Positions 24,253 through 32,767 of a stretch of 64,000 bases of DNA are shown piece after piece. Every line of letters starts with the position of its first letter. Positions within the stretch are counted from its first letter, which is position 1. Origin of the DNA: Adhaeribacter_A terreus (lineage in GTDB: Bacteria; Bacteroidota; Bacteroidia; Cytophagales; Hymenobacteraceae); contig NZ_JBHSKT010000002.1 of NCBI RefSeq assembly GCF_042657365.1, positions 248,001-312,000 of the forward strand, given 5' to 3'. Under the pieces are notes generated by a model. It was not told the origin of the DNA, searched no databases, and saw nothing but the letters and a program-made list of their open reading frames with translations. A program made the position numbers and the translations under genes.

Positions 24253-25432
24253 TCCGAACCCCACCGCGCAGCCCGATTTTAACAATCTGGTACACGCTTT
24301 TGCGCACAAATCCGATAACGAACTTCGGTTGGCATACTGGCTTTTTAAGGTCGTGAATATTCCGGCGCTCATGAAGTTTTCTACCACTGCCGCTAAGTGG
24401 AGTCTGAGCTTAGGTTTGCCGGTGAAAAACCTGCTGAAAAGCACTATTTACCGACATTTCTGCGGCGGCGAAACCGTAGAAGAAGCGCTGAATGTGGTAG
24501 AAAAACTCCACAATTTTCAGGTAAACACCGTACTCGATTATGCCGCCGAAGCTGAAGTAACGGAAGCCGGTTTTGAGTACGTGAAAAACCAGATCCTGAA
24601 CAACATCAAGCTTGCCAAAAAGAACCCGGGAATCGGTTACATTTCGGTTAAAATGACTGGCCTCGGAAACCCGGAAATTTTTGAAAAAGTAACTTCCGGC
24701 AAGAAGTTAACGGACGCCGAAGATTACTCTTTAGAGAAAACCTTTTACCGCCTGCACGAGATCTGCAAACGCGCTTCCGAAGCTGGCATCAGCGTGTACA
24801 TCGACGCCGAAGAAAGCTGGATCCAGAAAACGATCGACGACATTGCTGAAAAAATGATGCGCATGTACAACCAGCAACGCACCGTGGTTTTCAATACGCT
24901 GCAAATGTACCGCACCGATCGCCTGGCTTACCTCAAAGATTTTATTCACCGCATGGAAGACCGCCCCGGTTTGCTCGGCATAAAACTGGTGCGCGGGGCT
25001 TACTGGGAAAAAGAACGCGAACGTGCTGCGCAAAACGGCCAGCCATCACCGGTTTTCGATACCAAAGCCGGCACCGATAAAAGCTTCGACGACGCCATTC
25101 TGCTTTGCCTGCGTCACCTACCCAAAGTACACCTTTGCATTGCCACACACAACCAGAAAAGCACCGAACTTTTAGTAAACGAAATCCACAAAAGCAACAT
25201 TCGTTTCCACCACAAAGTGCTGCATTTTTCGCAACTCTACGGCATGAGCGACAACCTCACTTTTGCGCTGGCCAAAGCCGGTTTTTCCGCCTCCAAATAC
25301 CTGCCCTATGGCGAAGTGAAAAAAGCCATGCCTTACCTCATGCGCCGCGCCGAAGAAAACACCGCCATTGCCGGCCAGATGAGCCGCGAACTGAACTTGT
25401 TAGAAGCTGAAATGAAGCGGAGGAATTTGTAA
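24233..25432 (+). CDS. Proline dehydrogenase (monofunctional)
   Basis: This is a 399-residue FAD-dependent TIM-barrel enzyme that oxidises proline to pyrroline-5-carboxylate. Signatures: Y-I-D-A-E-E-S-W near 197-204, L-V-R-G-A-Y-W-E-K-E-R near 260-270, A-T-H-N near 311 and L-P-Y-G-E-V-K-K-A-M-P-Y-L-x-R-R-A-x-E-N near 361-380. I chose ATG 24233 (MQPNTLNPNP, after AATAAGGA) rather than the longer frame, because the longer one would overlap norB by 134 bp. The chosen start overlaps norB by 20 bp. Its stop codon TAA is the first triplet of a short asymmetric element. Placement directly behind norB is unusual; proline may be an electron source. Confidence 0.9.
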   Translation: MQPNTLNPNPTAQPDFNNLVHAFAHKSDNELRLAYWLFKVVNIPALMKFSTTAAKWSLSLGLPVKNLLKSTIYRHFCGGETVEEALNVVEKLHNFQVNTVLDYAAEAEVTEAGFEYVKNQILNNIKLAKKNPGIGYISVKMTGLGNPEIFEKVTSGKKLTDAEDYSLEKTFYRLHEICKRASEAGISVYIDAEESWIQKTIDDIAEKMMRMYNQQRTVVFNTLQMYRTDRLAYLKDFIHRMEDRPGLLGIKLVRGAYWEKERERAAQNGQPSPVFDTKAGTDKSFDDAILLCLRHLPKVHLCIATHNQKSTELLVNEIHKSNIRFHHKVLHFSQLYGMSDNLTFALAKAGFSASKYLPYGEVKKAMPYLMRRAEENTAIAGQMSRELNLLEAEMKRRNL

Positions 25433-25526
25433 AAACGCTAGGGGTAAAGGCTAAAAACTCGTAAAAAAGATAGGGTTTTTGGCTTGAAAAGTTGAAAAAA
25501 ATGATAGGGATTTGAGCCTAAAAAGC
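25430..25526 (+). repeat. Three tandem short asymmetric elements after proline dehydrogenase
   Basis: Copies at 25430-25460, 25463-25492 and 25494-25526 follow with a period of about 32 bp: AAAACGCTAGGGG, AAAAGATAGGGTTTTT, AAATGATAGGGATTT, each ended by AAAAACTC, GAAAAGTT or AAAAAGC. The first supplies the stop codon of the gene. Confidence 0.8.
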
Positions 25527-25530
25527 TTTG

Positions 25531-25660
25531 CTGATTCGGATTTATTAATCCGAATCTTACCTATTGCGGGTCTATTGACCCTCGTTTTTAATCAAATATG
25601 GGGATTGATAAATCCCCAACAGGAAATTTCCGGATGAATACATCCGGAAAAGCATTCACA
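25531..25660. repeat. Array of four hairpins, GGATT family
   Basis: ATTCGGATTTATTAATCCGAAT, GGGTCTATTGACCC, GGGGATTGATAAATCCCC and TTCCGGATGAATACATCCGG-AA follow one another. Together with the preceding triple element they fill most of the 335-bp gap before the next gene. Confidence 0.7.
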
Positions 25661-25767
25661 ATTAGAATGACGCAATAAAAACCGCAAAACGGTACTTGAA
25701 CCGCAATAAAAAGTAACCAAATAATAGTCCGGCTGACAACCTATAAAACAGCCACAATTTTTAAAAT

Positions 25768-27582
25768 ATGATGATGCAGCAAACCAATCTTCACACGTTT
25801 CACATCCCGGTAATGGGCCTCGCATTTTCCATCGATTCGCCGCTCAAAGTGGGGCCGTACGGCATCAGTTCCGTTGTTTCGCTTTCAGACGATACCCTGA
25901 TCGAGCAGATGCGCGAACATTACAGCCATAAGTTCAGTGAACCGTTCGAAGCCATTACGCCTGACCAGCCCGATTACCGTGCCCGTCGCATAAACGCTTA
26001 TCTTAATTTGCTGCATAAATACGTGCAAATTTTAACCGGCAAGATCCGCGAAGAAGCCTTTGATGCCACGTCCCGAATCAGCAAATATTTCCGGATGTTG
26101 CCCGAAAGTTCGCCGCTCAAAAAGCTGTACAACCAAATGCTGCAAACCGAAGATGAAACTGAAAAAACTGCGCTTCAAAATCAGTTGCGCGAAGCGGTTC
26201 AACCCGGTGCTGTGGACGTTAATATCATGACCAAACTTGACAAAACGAACTATGAAAAAGACGGTACACCGCTGCCTTCTGTGTTCTCCGATGCCTTGGC
26301 AGGTTTGCGTGGTTTTGCTACTTCCGATGGCGTTTCTTCGGTGGTTTTTTCGGCGGGCATGAACATGCGTTTGTACGGCTACATGGAGCAATTTCCGGAG
26401 GCTTTTCAGTACGGCGAAAACGGTTTTAAGAAGAAGATCATTATCAAAGTAAGCGATTATCGTTCGGCGACCGTGCAGGGCAAAATCATGGCGAAAAAAG
26501 GACTTTGGGTTTCCGAATTCCGCATCGAATCTGGTTTGAATTGCGGCGGCCACGCCTTTGCTACTGATGGCTTTTTAATGGGCCCGATCCTGGAAGAATT
26601 CCGGCAAAATCGAGAAGCTTTGCGGCAGGAACTTTTCGGCTTGTACAAAGCTGCCTGTGAAGCGAAAAACTGGCCTGTTCCAACGGAAGCACCTGAAACC
26701 AGATTAACGGTACAAGGCGGCATCGGAACGGCTGAGGAACAGAGGTTTTTAATCGAACATTACAGTGCCGATGCCACCGGTTGGGGTACGCCGTTTTTGC
26801 TCGTTCCGGAAGCCTCTACCGTAGATGAAAATACCCTGCAAAAACTGGTGGATGCCCGCGAAGAAGATCTTTATTTAAGCCCGATCTCGCCGCTGGGTGT
26901 GCCGTTCAATTCGCTGCGAAACACTACTTCCGAAGAACTGAAATTAAGCCGCATTGCCAAAGGAAAACCGGGCAGTCCGTGCGTAAAAAAGCACCTCGTA
27001 TCCAACACCGAATTCACCGATCAGCCCATTTGCACGGCGTCGCGCAAGTACCAGGTGCGCAAACTGGAAGAACTGAAAGCGGCCAATTTAGCGCCGGAAG
27101 TGTATCAGAAAGAAGTAGATAGCGTGCTGGCCAAAGAGTGTTTGTGCGAAGGTTTGGCGCATACCGCTCTGGTGGTGAACGACATCAAAACCAAGAATCG
27201 CAACGCCGTTGCCATTTGTCCGGGACCGAATTTAGCATGGTTTTCCGGCGTATTTTCTTTGGAAGAAATGGTAGACCACATTTATGGCCGCCACGATATT
27301 CTGAACGAAGCGTATCGTCCGCACATGTTCGTGAACGAGTTGAAAATGTACGTGACTTACTGGCTGAAACAGAAGAATACGCAGCTCGAAAACCCGACAG
27401 ATAAACAGGAAAAATACCTGCGTAGTTTCCGCGAAAACCTGTTGCAGGGCATTGCTTATTACCGGCAGTTGCTGCCAACCTTGTTCCCGGAAAATGCCAA
27501 CGGATATTTCCTGATGGAAGAAGAATTATTCGAAGCTGCCGATGCCTTGATGATCGATGAAAATGCACTTGCCGGCGCTTGA
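25768..27582 (+). CDS. Conserved protein of unknown function in the nor neighbourhood
   Basis: I do not recognise the family of this 604-residue protein. It is soluble, with no signal peptide or membrane helix. Visible features: an N-terminal F-H-I-P-V-M-G-L-A-F-S-I-D-S-P motif with G-I-S-S-V-V-S, a G-M-N-M-R-L-Y-G-Y segment near 200, a S-G-L-N-C-G-G-H-A-F motif near 260, paired cysteines near 418/433 (S-P-C-V-K and P-I-C-T-A-S) and C-L-C near 460. The pattern of strand-Gly turns resembles a TIM-barrel flavin or glutamate-synthase-like fold, but this is only an impression. The cysteines could hold a cluster or metal. It starts 335 bp after proline dehydrogenase and ends 8 bp before the queD-like gene. 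Confidence 0.8.
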   Translation: MMMQQTNLHTFHIPVMGLAFSIDSPLKVGPYGISSVVSLSDDTLIEQMREHYSHKFSEPFEAITPDQPDYRARRINAYLNLLHKYVQILTGKIREEAFDATSRISKYFRMLPESSPLKKLYNQMLQTEDETEKTALQNQLREAVQPGAVDVNIMTKLDKTNYEKDGTPLPSVFSDALAGLRGFATSDGVSSVVFSAGMNMRLYGYMEQFPEAFQYGENGFKKKIIIKVSDYRSATVQGKIMAKKGLWVSEFRIESGLNCGGHAFATDGFLMGPILEEFRQNREALRQELFGLYKAACEAKNWPVPTEAPETRLTVQGGIGTAEEQRFLIEHYSADATGWGTPFLLVPEASTVDENTLQKLVDAREEDLYLSPISPLGVPFNSLRNTTSEELKLSRIAKGKPGSPCVKKHLVSNTEFTDQPICTASRKYQVRKLEELKAANLAPEVYQKEVDSVLAKECLCEGLAHTALVVNDIKTKNRNAVAICPGPNLAWFSGVFSLEEMVDHIYGRHDILNEAYRPHMFVNELKMYVTYWLKQKNTQLENPTDKQEKYLRSFRENLLQGIAYYRQLLPTLFPENANGYFLMEEELFEAADALMIDENALAGA

Positions 27583-27590
27583 TTTTTAAG

Positions 27591-28085
27591 ATGGAAAAGA
27601 TACGTTTAAGCCGCAGATTCACCTTCGAAACCGCGCACGCGTTGCTGGGTTACGACGGCGCGTGTCGGCACATTCACGGGCATAGTTACAAGCTGGTTGT
27701 AACTATAATCGGAACGCCGCTACAGGACGAAAACCACCCGAAAAACGGCATGGTCATGGATTTCGGCGACCTGAAAAAAACGGTAGAGTTTTCCGTGATA
27801 AAACCCTTCGACCATGCCTTGCTACTGAACGAAAAAGCACCGGTAGGTTTTGTTGAACAACTGGAAAAGAACGGCGAAAAGCTGGTGCTTTTGCCTTACC
27901 AACCCAGCTGCGAAAACATGCTCCTCGATATTAAAAGCCGCCTGCAAAATCAACTTCCGGAAAACATTGAACTTCACAGTTTAAAGCTTTCGGAAACGGA
28001 AAATTCTTATGCGGAGTGGTTTGCTTCGGATAATGTTGGAGCTAAGAATTTTTCAGCAGAAATGGCGGAAGCGCTGCTTAACTGA
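27591..28085 (+). CDS. queD: 6-carboxytetrahydropterin / 6-pyruvoyltetrahydropterin synthase family
   Basis: The 164-residue protein has zinc-binding histidines in T-A-H-A-L-L-G (near 17) and H-I-H-G-H (near 29-33), the catalytic Cys27 in G-A-C-R-H-I-H-G-H, D-F-G-D-L-K, F-D-H-A-L-L-L-N and T-E-N-S-Y-A-E-W near the end. QueD makes 6-carboxytetrahydropterin for queuosine; PTPS relatives make biopterin precursors, and the two are not separable here. I used ATG 27591 (MEKIRLSRRF), not the TTG 12 bases earlier. It is translated right behind the unknown 604-residue protein, so that protein may use a pterin or queuosine-related product (speculative). Confidence 0.88.
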   Translation: MEKIRLSRRFTFETAHALLGYDGACRHIHGHSYKLVVTIIGTPLQDENHPKNGMVMDFGDLKKTVEFSVIKPFDHALLLNEKAPVGFVEQLEKNGEKLVLLPYQPSCENMLLDIKSRLQNQLPENIELHSLKLSETENSYAEWFASDNVGAKNFSAEMAEALLN

Positions 28086-28121
28086 GATTCTGAAAGTAGG
28101 GGTAAAGGAAGTAACAGCGAG

Positions 28122-28266
28122 TAGGTTTTGGCCTGAAAGGCATAGCGTTTTCGGATTGGTTCCGGCACATTTAAGTGTTAAAATCGATCCAGAAATGCCT
28201 AAAAATACCAACGTGCCTTCCTGTGATTTTCCGGTTCGGAAACGCTGTGCTTTTTGGTTTTAAACT
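28122..28266. repeat. Two short asymmetric elements of opposite orientation
   Basis: The minus copy at 28122-28151 (TAGGTTTTGGCCTGAAAGG-CATAGCGTTTT) and plus copy at 28238-28266 (GAAACGCTGTGCTTTTT, GGTTTT, AAACT) flank the leader of the next lipoprotein gene. Confidence 0.65.
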
Positions 28267-28280
28267 TAAATGTAACGATC

Positions 28281-29372
28281 ATGCGCGCTACCTTAACTCC
28301 ATTTCAAAAACTGCTTCTGCTGCTCGGGTTTTTGCTTCTGAGCATGCACCTGAATTCCTGTAAACATACGGATCCGGAAGAAGTTCCTGAGCCATTTCCA
28401 ATCTTTGAAACTGGCAAGATCTACGTTGCGAATGAACACGCCGGAACCATTTCGGTGATCGATGCGGCTACGAACAAAGTGCTGAAAACCATCAACATAA
28501 ACGAAGGAAATTCCAACGCTTTGATGGCACACAACGTGCAGGTTGCGCCCGACGGAAACACGGTTTGGGTAACCGGCGTGCCCATGGATCATACCACCGA
28601 CGAAAAGCTGGTGATCATCGATGCTAAAGCGGATTCTGTGATCTACCGGAAAAATATGGGCGTACATCTGCACATGGCGCATGTGGTGCTGGACTCCCAA
28701 TCGAAGTTTGCGTACGTAACCGGAACCGAAGCCGGCTTGGTGTTGCAAATTAATACGCAAACCTTCCATACTTCCAACGTTTACACGCTTCCGGCTAATC
28801 ACCAACCGCACGGCCTTCGCTATTATAACGGCAAACTTTACGTAGCTAACCTGGAAGACAAAAGTATTTCGGTTATTGATGTTTCAACCGGCCAGATCAC
28901 GGAAATTCCGGTAGGAGGAATGGCAGTGCAAACGGCAATTTCTCAGGATGGAAAATACGTTTTCGCTTCGCTTTTCGATACCAAAGAAGTAGTGCGCTAC
29001 AACCTGCAAACCCAAACCTTAGACCGCATTTCGTTGCCCGCAATCGCTCAAGGCCCGATCCAGCTTTACCCAACACCCGACAGCAAAAAATTCTTCGTTT
29101 GTGATCAGGGCGTTTTGCTGAATCGCCCGGTTTCCGATAAAGTTTTTGTGATCGATATTGAAAAGGCTGCCGTTACGAATACCATAAATGTAGGAAATGC
29201 GGCGCATGGCGTTGTGGTGAGCAAAAGCGGTAAAACGGCTTATTCTACCAACACTAACGATGGTACTGTTTCGGTGATTGATGTTGCGTTGGAGAAAGTA
29301 ATTGCCACCATTCCGGTAGGTTTTACACCTAATGGTATCAGTTTTTTGTCGGAAACTGGTGGGATGCCGTAA
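28281..29372 (+). CDS. YncE-like seven-bladed beta-propeller lipoprotein (YVTN repeats)
   Basis: The protein has 363 residues. From ATG 28281 a lipoprotein signal peptide ends in S-M-H-L-N-S-C (Cys28). The rest is a run of YVTN/NHL-like blades with recurring G-x-I-Y-V-A-N, G-T-[IV]-S-V-I-D and P-x-G-x-x-x-x-x-x-V patterns. Such propellers in denitrification loci resemble the propeller part of NirN/NosZ or serve as binding proteins. No heme motif is present. A periplasmic or outer-membrane location is expected. The longer frame from 28254 lacks a sensible signal peptide, so the later start is better. Confidence 0.85.
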   Translation: MRATLTPFQKLLLLLGFLLLSMHLNSCKHTDPEEVPEPFPIFETGKIYVANEHAGTISVIDAATNKVLKTININEGNSNALMAHNVQVAPDGNTVWVTGVPMDHTTDEKLVIIDAKADSVIYRKNMGVHLHMAHVVLDSQSKFAYVTGTEAGLVLQINTQTFHTSNVYTLPANHQPHGLRYYNGKLYVANLEDKSISVIDVSTGQITEIPVGGMAVQTAISQDGKYVFASLFDTKEVVRYNLQTQTLDRISLPAIAQGPIQLYPTPDSKKFFVCDQGVLLNRPVSDKVFVIDIEKAAVTNTINVGNAAHGVVVSKSGKTAYSTNTNDGTVSVIDVALEKVIATIPVGFTPNGISFLSETGGMP

Positions 29373-29431
29373 TTGCATGACTTGGATTGAATTGAGTTTT
29401 TCGGGTTAATACCCTAACGTTTTTTCTACAT

Positions 29432-29702
29432 TTCATCCTGCAAGTTTAAGCACAGCCGTAACTTGTGGTTTTTTTATTTAGCCAGTTTGTAACTGGCGGA
29501 AGCATTGCGACTTTTTTGCTTCAAATCCCTATCGTTTCAGCAAAGTTTTAAAGCAAAATTATTTTTCAACGTGACTTTTAGATGCCAAAACCATAGCGTT
29601 TTCCATAGCTGGCTTTGTCAATTGCCTTGCAGGCAAGGTCAGTTACAAACTGACCAAATAGAAACCCACAAGTTGCAGCTGCGCCTAAACTTGTGGGATG
29701 AA
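29432..29702. repeat. MITE-like foldback element, copy 1
   Basis: Terminal inverted repeats of about 38 bp (TTTCATCCTGCAAGTTTAAG... and its inverted partner ending ...AAACTTGTGGGATGAA) and inner arms AGCCAGTTTGTAACTGG / CAGTTACAAACTGACC enclose two short asymmetric elements (29509-29538 and 29573-29602). A second copy lies at 45243-45510. No transposase frame is inside. Confidence 0.8.
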
Positions 29703-29703
29703 T

Positions 29704-29749
29704 AAAAAAAAGGTAGCGTAGGGTTTAAATTCTACGCTACCTTTTTTTA
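29704..29749. terminator. Bidirectional terminator between the YncE-like gene and nosY
   Basis: AAAAAAAGGTAGCGTAGGG / TCTACGCTACCTTTTTTT stem with A and T runs. It serves converging transcripts. Confidence 0.75.
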
Positions 29750-29788
29750 AAGCTCCTTCCTCTGAATTAGGGGAGGGGCGGGGTGGGG

Positions 29789-30556
29789 TCACAGGTCCTT
29801 CTTCACAAACTTCCGCTGCGCAAAATACAGCGGAATTACCGCCCAGAGAATCATCAAGCCGAAAGCCAGCGCAATACCGGTCCAGTTGCCGAAGAAGCTT
29901 TTGTATAAGGCACCGGTATAACCCATTAGCGCGGAAATATCTACGTTTAGCAGCACCAAAACGCGGCCCAGATCTATGGGGTTCAGGGAAAGTAAGGCTA
30001 GGGTAACGTTATCCAGTGGGTAATCGGCGAAGTAGAAAAGAATGAACATGACCAGGCCGTCGTATAGCAGGCTGAAGTAGAACCAGAGCATTAAGGCAAT
30101 ACCTATTCCTTTGGCTTTGTCGCGGGTTAATACGGAGGAAAGAAAGGCCAGCGAGGTGAAAATAAAACTCAGGAAAACGCCTGAAGTTACCAGGTAAAGG
30201 GAAGTAGGTCCGGGGTTGAAAAGCATGGCCGGAATGCCTACGCCTACTACAAAAGCCATGGCCAAAGAAAGCGCGACGCCCAGGTATTCGCTCATGAAAA
30301 TCTTACGGCGGTTTATAGGCTGCGCTACCAGTAATTCAATAAATTCGGTGGAGTTGTAAAAGTGGATCGTTCCAAAAATAATGCTGATGAGCGGCACAAT
30401 TAACAGCACTACGTTCAGCAAACTGAGTACGGCTTTGGTCGGGTCGTTTTCCAGGTTGAATAAGCCGAACGACATGAGCAATAAAAACGCGGTGTAACCA
30501 ATAATGGTGCGGCTGCGCAGGATGTCATAAAGTACGTATTTGATGATCTTGTTCAT
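29789..30556 (-). CDS. nosY: ABC-2 type permease of the nos cluster
   Basis: The 255-residue protein has six hydrophobic segments. It is the membrane partner of the NosF ATPase encoded 15 bp upstream. NosFY with NosD are needed to mature the copper centre of nitrous oxide reductase, probably by delivering sulfur or metal to the periplasm. It is the last gene of the nos operon. Confidence 0.88.
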   Translation of the reverse strand: MNKIIKYVLYDILRSRTIIGYTAFLLLMSFGLFNLENDPTKAVLSLLNVVLLIVPLISIIFGTIHFYNSTEFIELLVAQPINRRKIFMSEYLGVALSLAMAFVVGVGIPAMLFNPGPTSLYLVTSGVFLSFIFTSLAFLSSVLTRDKAKGIGIALMLWFYFSLLYDGLVMFILFYFADYPLDNVTLALLSLNPIDLGRVLVLLNVDISALMGYTGALYKSFFGNWTGIALAFGLMILWAVIPLYFAQRKFVKKDL

Positions 30557-30571
30557 GATTTTCAGCGGTAA

Positions 30572-31273
30572 TTAAACGGCCATCATTTTGGCAATGGCTT
30601 TTCCCAAACGGGTTTCCTGCGTAACTTCTTTTATCGATTCTATGCTCTGGTAAAAGCGGAAATTGCCGTCTACGAGGCAGAAAATATCATCGGCTAGTTC
30701 GTCAATTTCGCTCATGATGTGTGAAGAGATCAGGATGAGTTTGCCCTTGCTTTTTTCCTTCAGAATTTTCGTTTTCAGGATCTCCGAACTCAGCGGGTCG
30801 AGGCCGGCAGTTGGTTCGTCTAAAACCAGAATTTCGGGATCGAAAAGACAAGCCAACGCAGCGCTTACTTTCTGTTTGTTGCCGCCGGAAAGCGAGCCTA
30901 AACTTTTCTCGCACATGGCCCCAATGTTGTACAGATCATACAGTTCGTGGTCCGGTTTTTTGGTGGTTTTCCGGATGTCGCGCATCATATCGAAGAGCTG
31001 TTTCACTTTCATGTTTTCCGGAAAACGGCTGATCTGCGGCATGTAACCAATTTTGTTGCGGTATTCCCATTGCCTGATAACCGGCTGACCGTCAACTAAA
31101 ATGCGGCCGGAATCCGGAATTACCATGCCGAGCAGACACTTGATCATGGTGGTTTTGCCGGAGCCATTCGGACCGATTATAGACACAACCTGGTTGGTGT
31201 TGAATTGCGCGGAAATATTATTCAGTACCTGTAATTTGCCGTAGCTTTTACTCAGGTTTTCAAACGTGATCAT
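30572..31273 (-). CDS. nosF: ABC transporter ATP-binding protein of the nos cluster
   Basis: This is a 233-residue single ATPase domain: Walker A G-P-N-G-S-G-K-T-T (33-41), Q-loop near 80, signature L-S-G-G-N-K-Q-K near 130, Walker B I-L-V-L-D-E-P-T-A-G-L-D. It is cytoplasmic and pairs with NosY. Its start overlaps the nosD end by 14 bp. Confidence 0.92.
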   Translation of the reverse strand: MITFENLSKSYGKLQVLNNISAQFNTNQVVSIIGPNGSGKTTMIKCLLGMVIPDSGRILVDGQPVIRQWEYRNKIGYMPQISRFPENMKVKQLFDMMRDIRKTTKKPDHELYDLYNIGAMCEKSLGSLSGGNKQKVSAALACLFDPEILVLDEPTAGLDPLSSEILKTKILKEKSKGKLILISSHIMSEIDELADDIFCLVDGNFRFYQSIESIKEVTQETRLGKAIAKMMAV

Positions 31274-32591
31274 AAGCGTATTTTCTTAAAACCGGACTGT
31301 CATCTTTCAGCATTTCGGGCGTGAACGACGGAATCACTTTTTCCATCCGGTCCATTAAATCTACAATAAAACTGCGCAGGAACATAATGGAACTCGGCAC
31401 CCGTTCCACCACCAGAGAATACAAACTCACCGGCCGGTATGGCACATCGCCGATTTTGTCTTTGTTCAGGTCGTAGCCTTCGTATTTGTCCCAGTAATTA
31501 TGGCCGAAAAAGTTGCTCGTGCTGCTGGCATTCGTAGAAACATCGAAGGTGTTGCTCATAAAATTATTCAGCCGAAAGGTATCTTCCGAACAGCTCGAAA
31601 GCACGCGCAACGCCCAGCCATTTCCCTGAAAAGTATTCTTTTCGATGTGCAGATACGACGAACCTTCCATGTAAATGCCGGCAGTATTTTTAATGAAGCG
31701 GTTGTTGGAAATGGTGCTCCGGCTGATGTCTTTCAATAGCAAACCATACGCCGCCGGACCCCAGTTGTGCTCAAACGTATTGTGCTGCATCACGATGTCG
31801 CGGGTGTACATTACGGCCACGCCGGCGCCGTTGTTTTTGAAAGTATTGTGCGTGTAAGTATTGCCATCGGAAAACATGAAATGCAAACCGTAACGGATAT
31901 TCTTAAAACTCAGGTTATCTTTTATGGTGCAGCGTTTCGCAAATTCCAGGTAAATGCCATCGCGGTGGCCACTGGTTTTGTTGTCTGAAATCTGAATAAA
32001 ATCGGAATACCAGAGGTGAATGGCGTTGCCGGATGTTGTTTCAGTTCTCGCTTCGCCTTCAATTAAATTCCGGGCCACGGTGCAGCTATCGGTGCGTTGC
32101 AGATAAATACCGAAGAACGCGTTTTTAATGTGATTATCGGTAATGGTAACGTGCGCGCCTTCGTACACTTTTATGGCCGCAAAATCGCGCAGGTAACTTA
32201 CTTCCACGTTGCGCAATTCAAAACCTTTTATGGTTACGTTCCGCGTTTCTACCTGAAAAATGCCTTTTTTATTCTGCGCATCGATCACCGGTTTTCCCAC
32301 GCCAATTAGTTGCAGCGGCTTTTTAATTTCGATGTTGTTTTCCGCGTAATAACCTTGCTGCACCAGAATTTTATCATAAGGTTTCGCAGCTTTTACTGCC
32401 GAACTTACCGTTTTAAAATCGCAGGTTTTGCAGACTTTTAGTTCGGCAGCGGAAGCGGAATTTGCAGCAAAAAAAGCTAGGGAAATGAAGAGAAAAAGTG
32501 CTTTACAATAGCCATTGGCTGAAGCCAACGGAAATACATAAAGCGGCTTAAATTTATAATCGGGAATATCCATTACTTTTGTTCCTTCCAA
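31260..32591 (-). CDS. nosD: Periplasmic copper-binding beta-helix protein NosD
   Basis: In this 443-residue protein, right-handed beta-helix repeats (CASH/NosD type, many N-x-F-x-x-N and I-x-x-N-x-F coils) cover about 70-400. It works with NosFY in building the CuZ site of NosZ. The start is doubtful. The hydrophobic signal core (A-L-F-L-F-I-S-L-A-F-F-A-A) is preceded by an n-region containing L-A-S-A-N-G-Y-C, encoded by a TTGGCTTCAGCCAATGG repeat fragment. The first Met (32591) or Met7 (32573) must therefore be used, and no start lies closer to the core. The repeat seems to have replaced the original leader end. Confidence 0.88.
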   Translation of the reverse strand: MEGTKVMDIPDYKFKPLYVFPLASANGYCKALFLFISLAFFAANSASAAELKVCKTCDFKTVSSAVKAAKPYDKILVQQGYYAENNIEIKKPLQLIGVGKPVIDAQNKKGIFQVETRNVTIKGFELRNVEVSYLRDFAAIKVYEGAHVTITDNHIKNAFFGIYLQRTDSCTVARNLIEGEARTETTSGNAIHLWYSDFIQISDNKTSGHRDGIYLEFAKRCTIKDNLSFKNIRYGLHFMFSDGNTYTHNTFKNNGAGVAVMYTRDIVMQHNTFEHNWGPAAYGLLLKDISRSTISNNRFIKNTAGIYMEGSSYLHIEKNTFQGNGWALRVLSSCSEDTFRLNNFMSNTFDVSTNASSTSNFFGHNYWDKYEGYDLNKDKIGDVPYRPVSLYSLVVERVPSSIMFLRSFIVDLMDRMEKVIPSFTPEMLKDDSPVLRKYAYDHV

Positions 32592-32612
32592 CTTATAACC
32601 AGAAGCAATTCT

Positions 32613-32708
32613 GTTATCCTGAGCGCTAGCGAAGAACCTTGTCAGCTCTCAGTAGAAGCGTTTCTATAAACCGCCGACAAGTTGTTTCGCTTAAGCTCAA
32701 CATGACAA
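32613..32708. repeat. GTTATCCTGAGC foldback between nosL and nosD
   Basis: TTATCCTGAGCGCTAGCGAAG pairs with an inverted TTGTTTCGCTTAAGCTCAAC-ATGAC. Next to it, at 32728-32759, is a short asymmetric element in plus orientation (AAAACGATATGCTTTT, CAGCCG, AAAAACTC). Confidence 0.65.
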
Positions 32709-32767
32709 AACTTTTATGAAATTGCTCCAAAAACGATATGCTTTTCAGCCGAAAAACTCGGAGAATT

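Noticed and set aside
25430..25660. CRISPR array
   Set aside because: The repeats here are adjacent short elements and hairpins with no spacers of constant length between identical repeats, and no cas genes are present.
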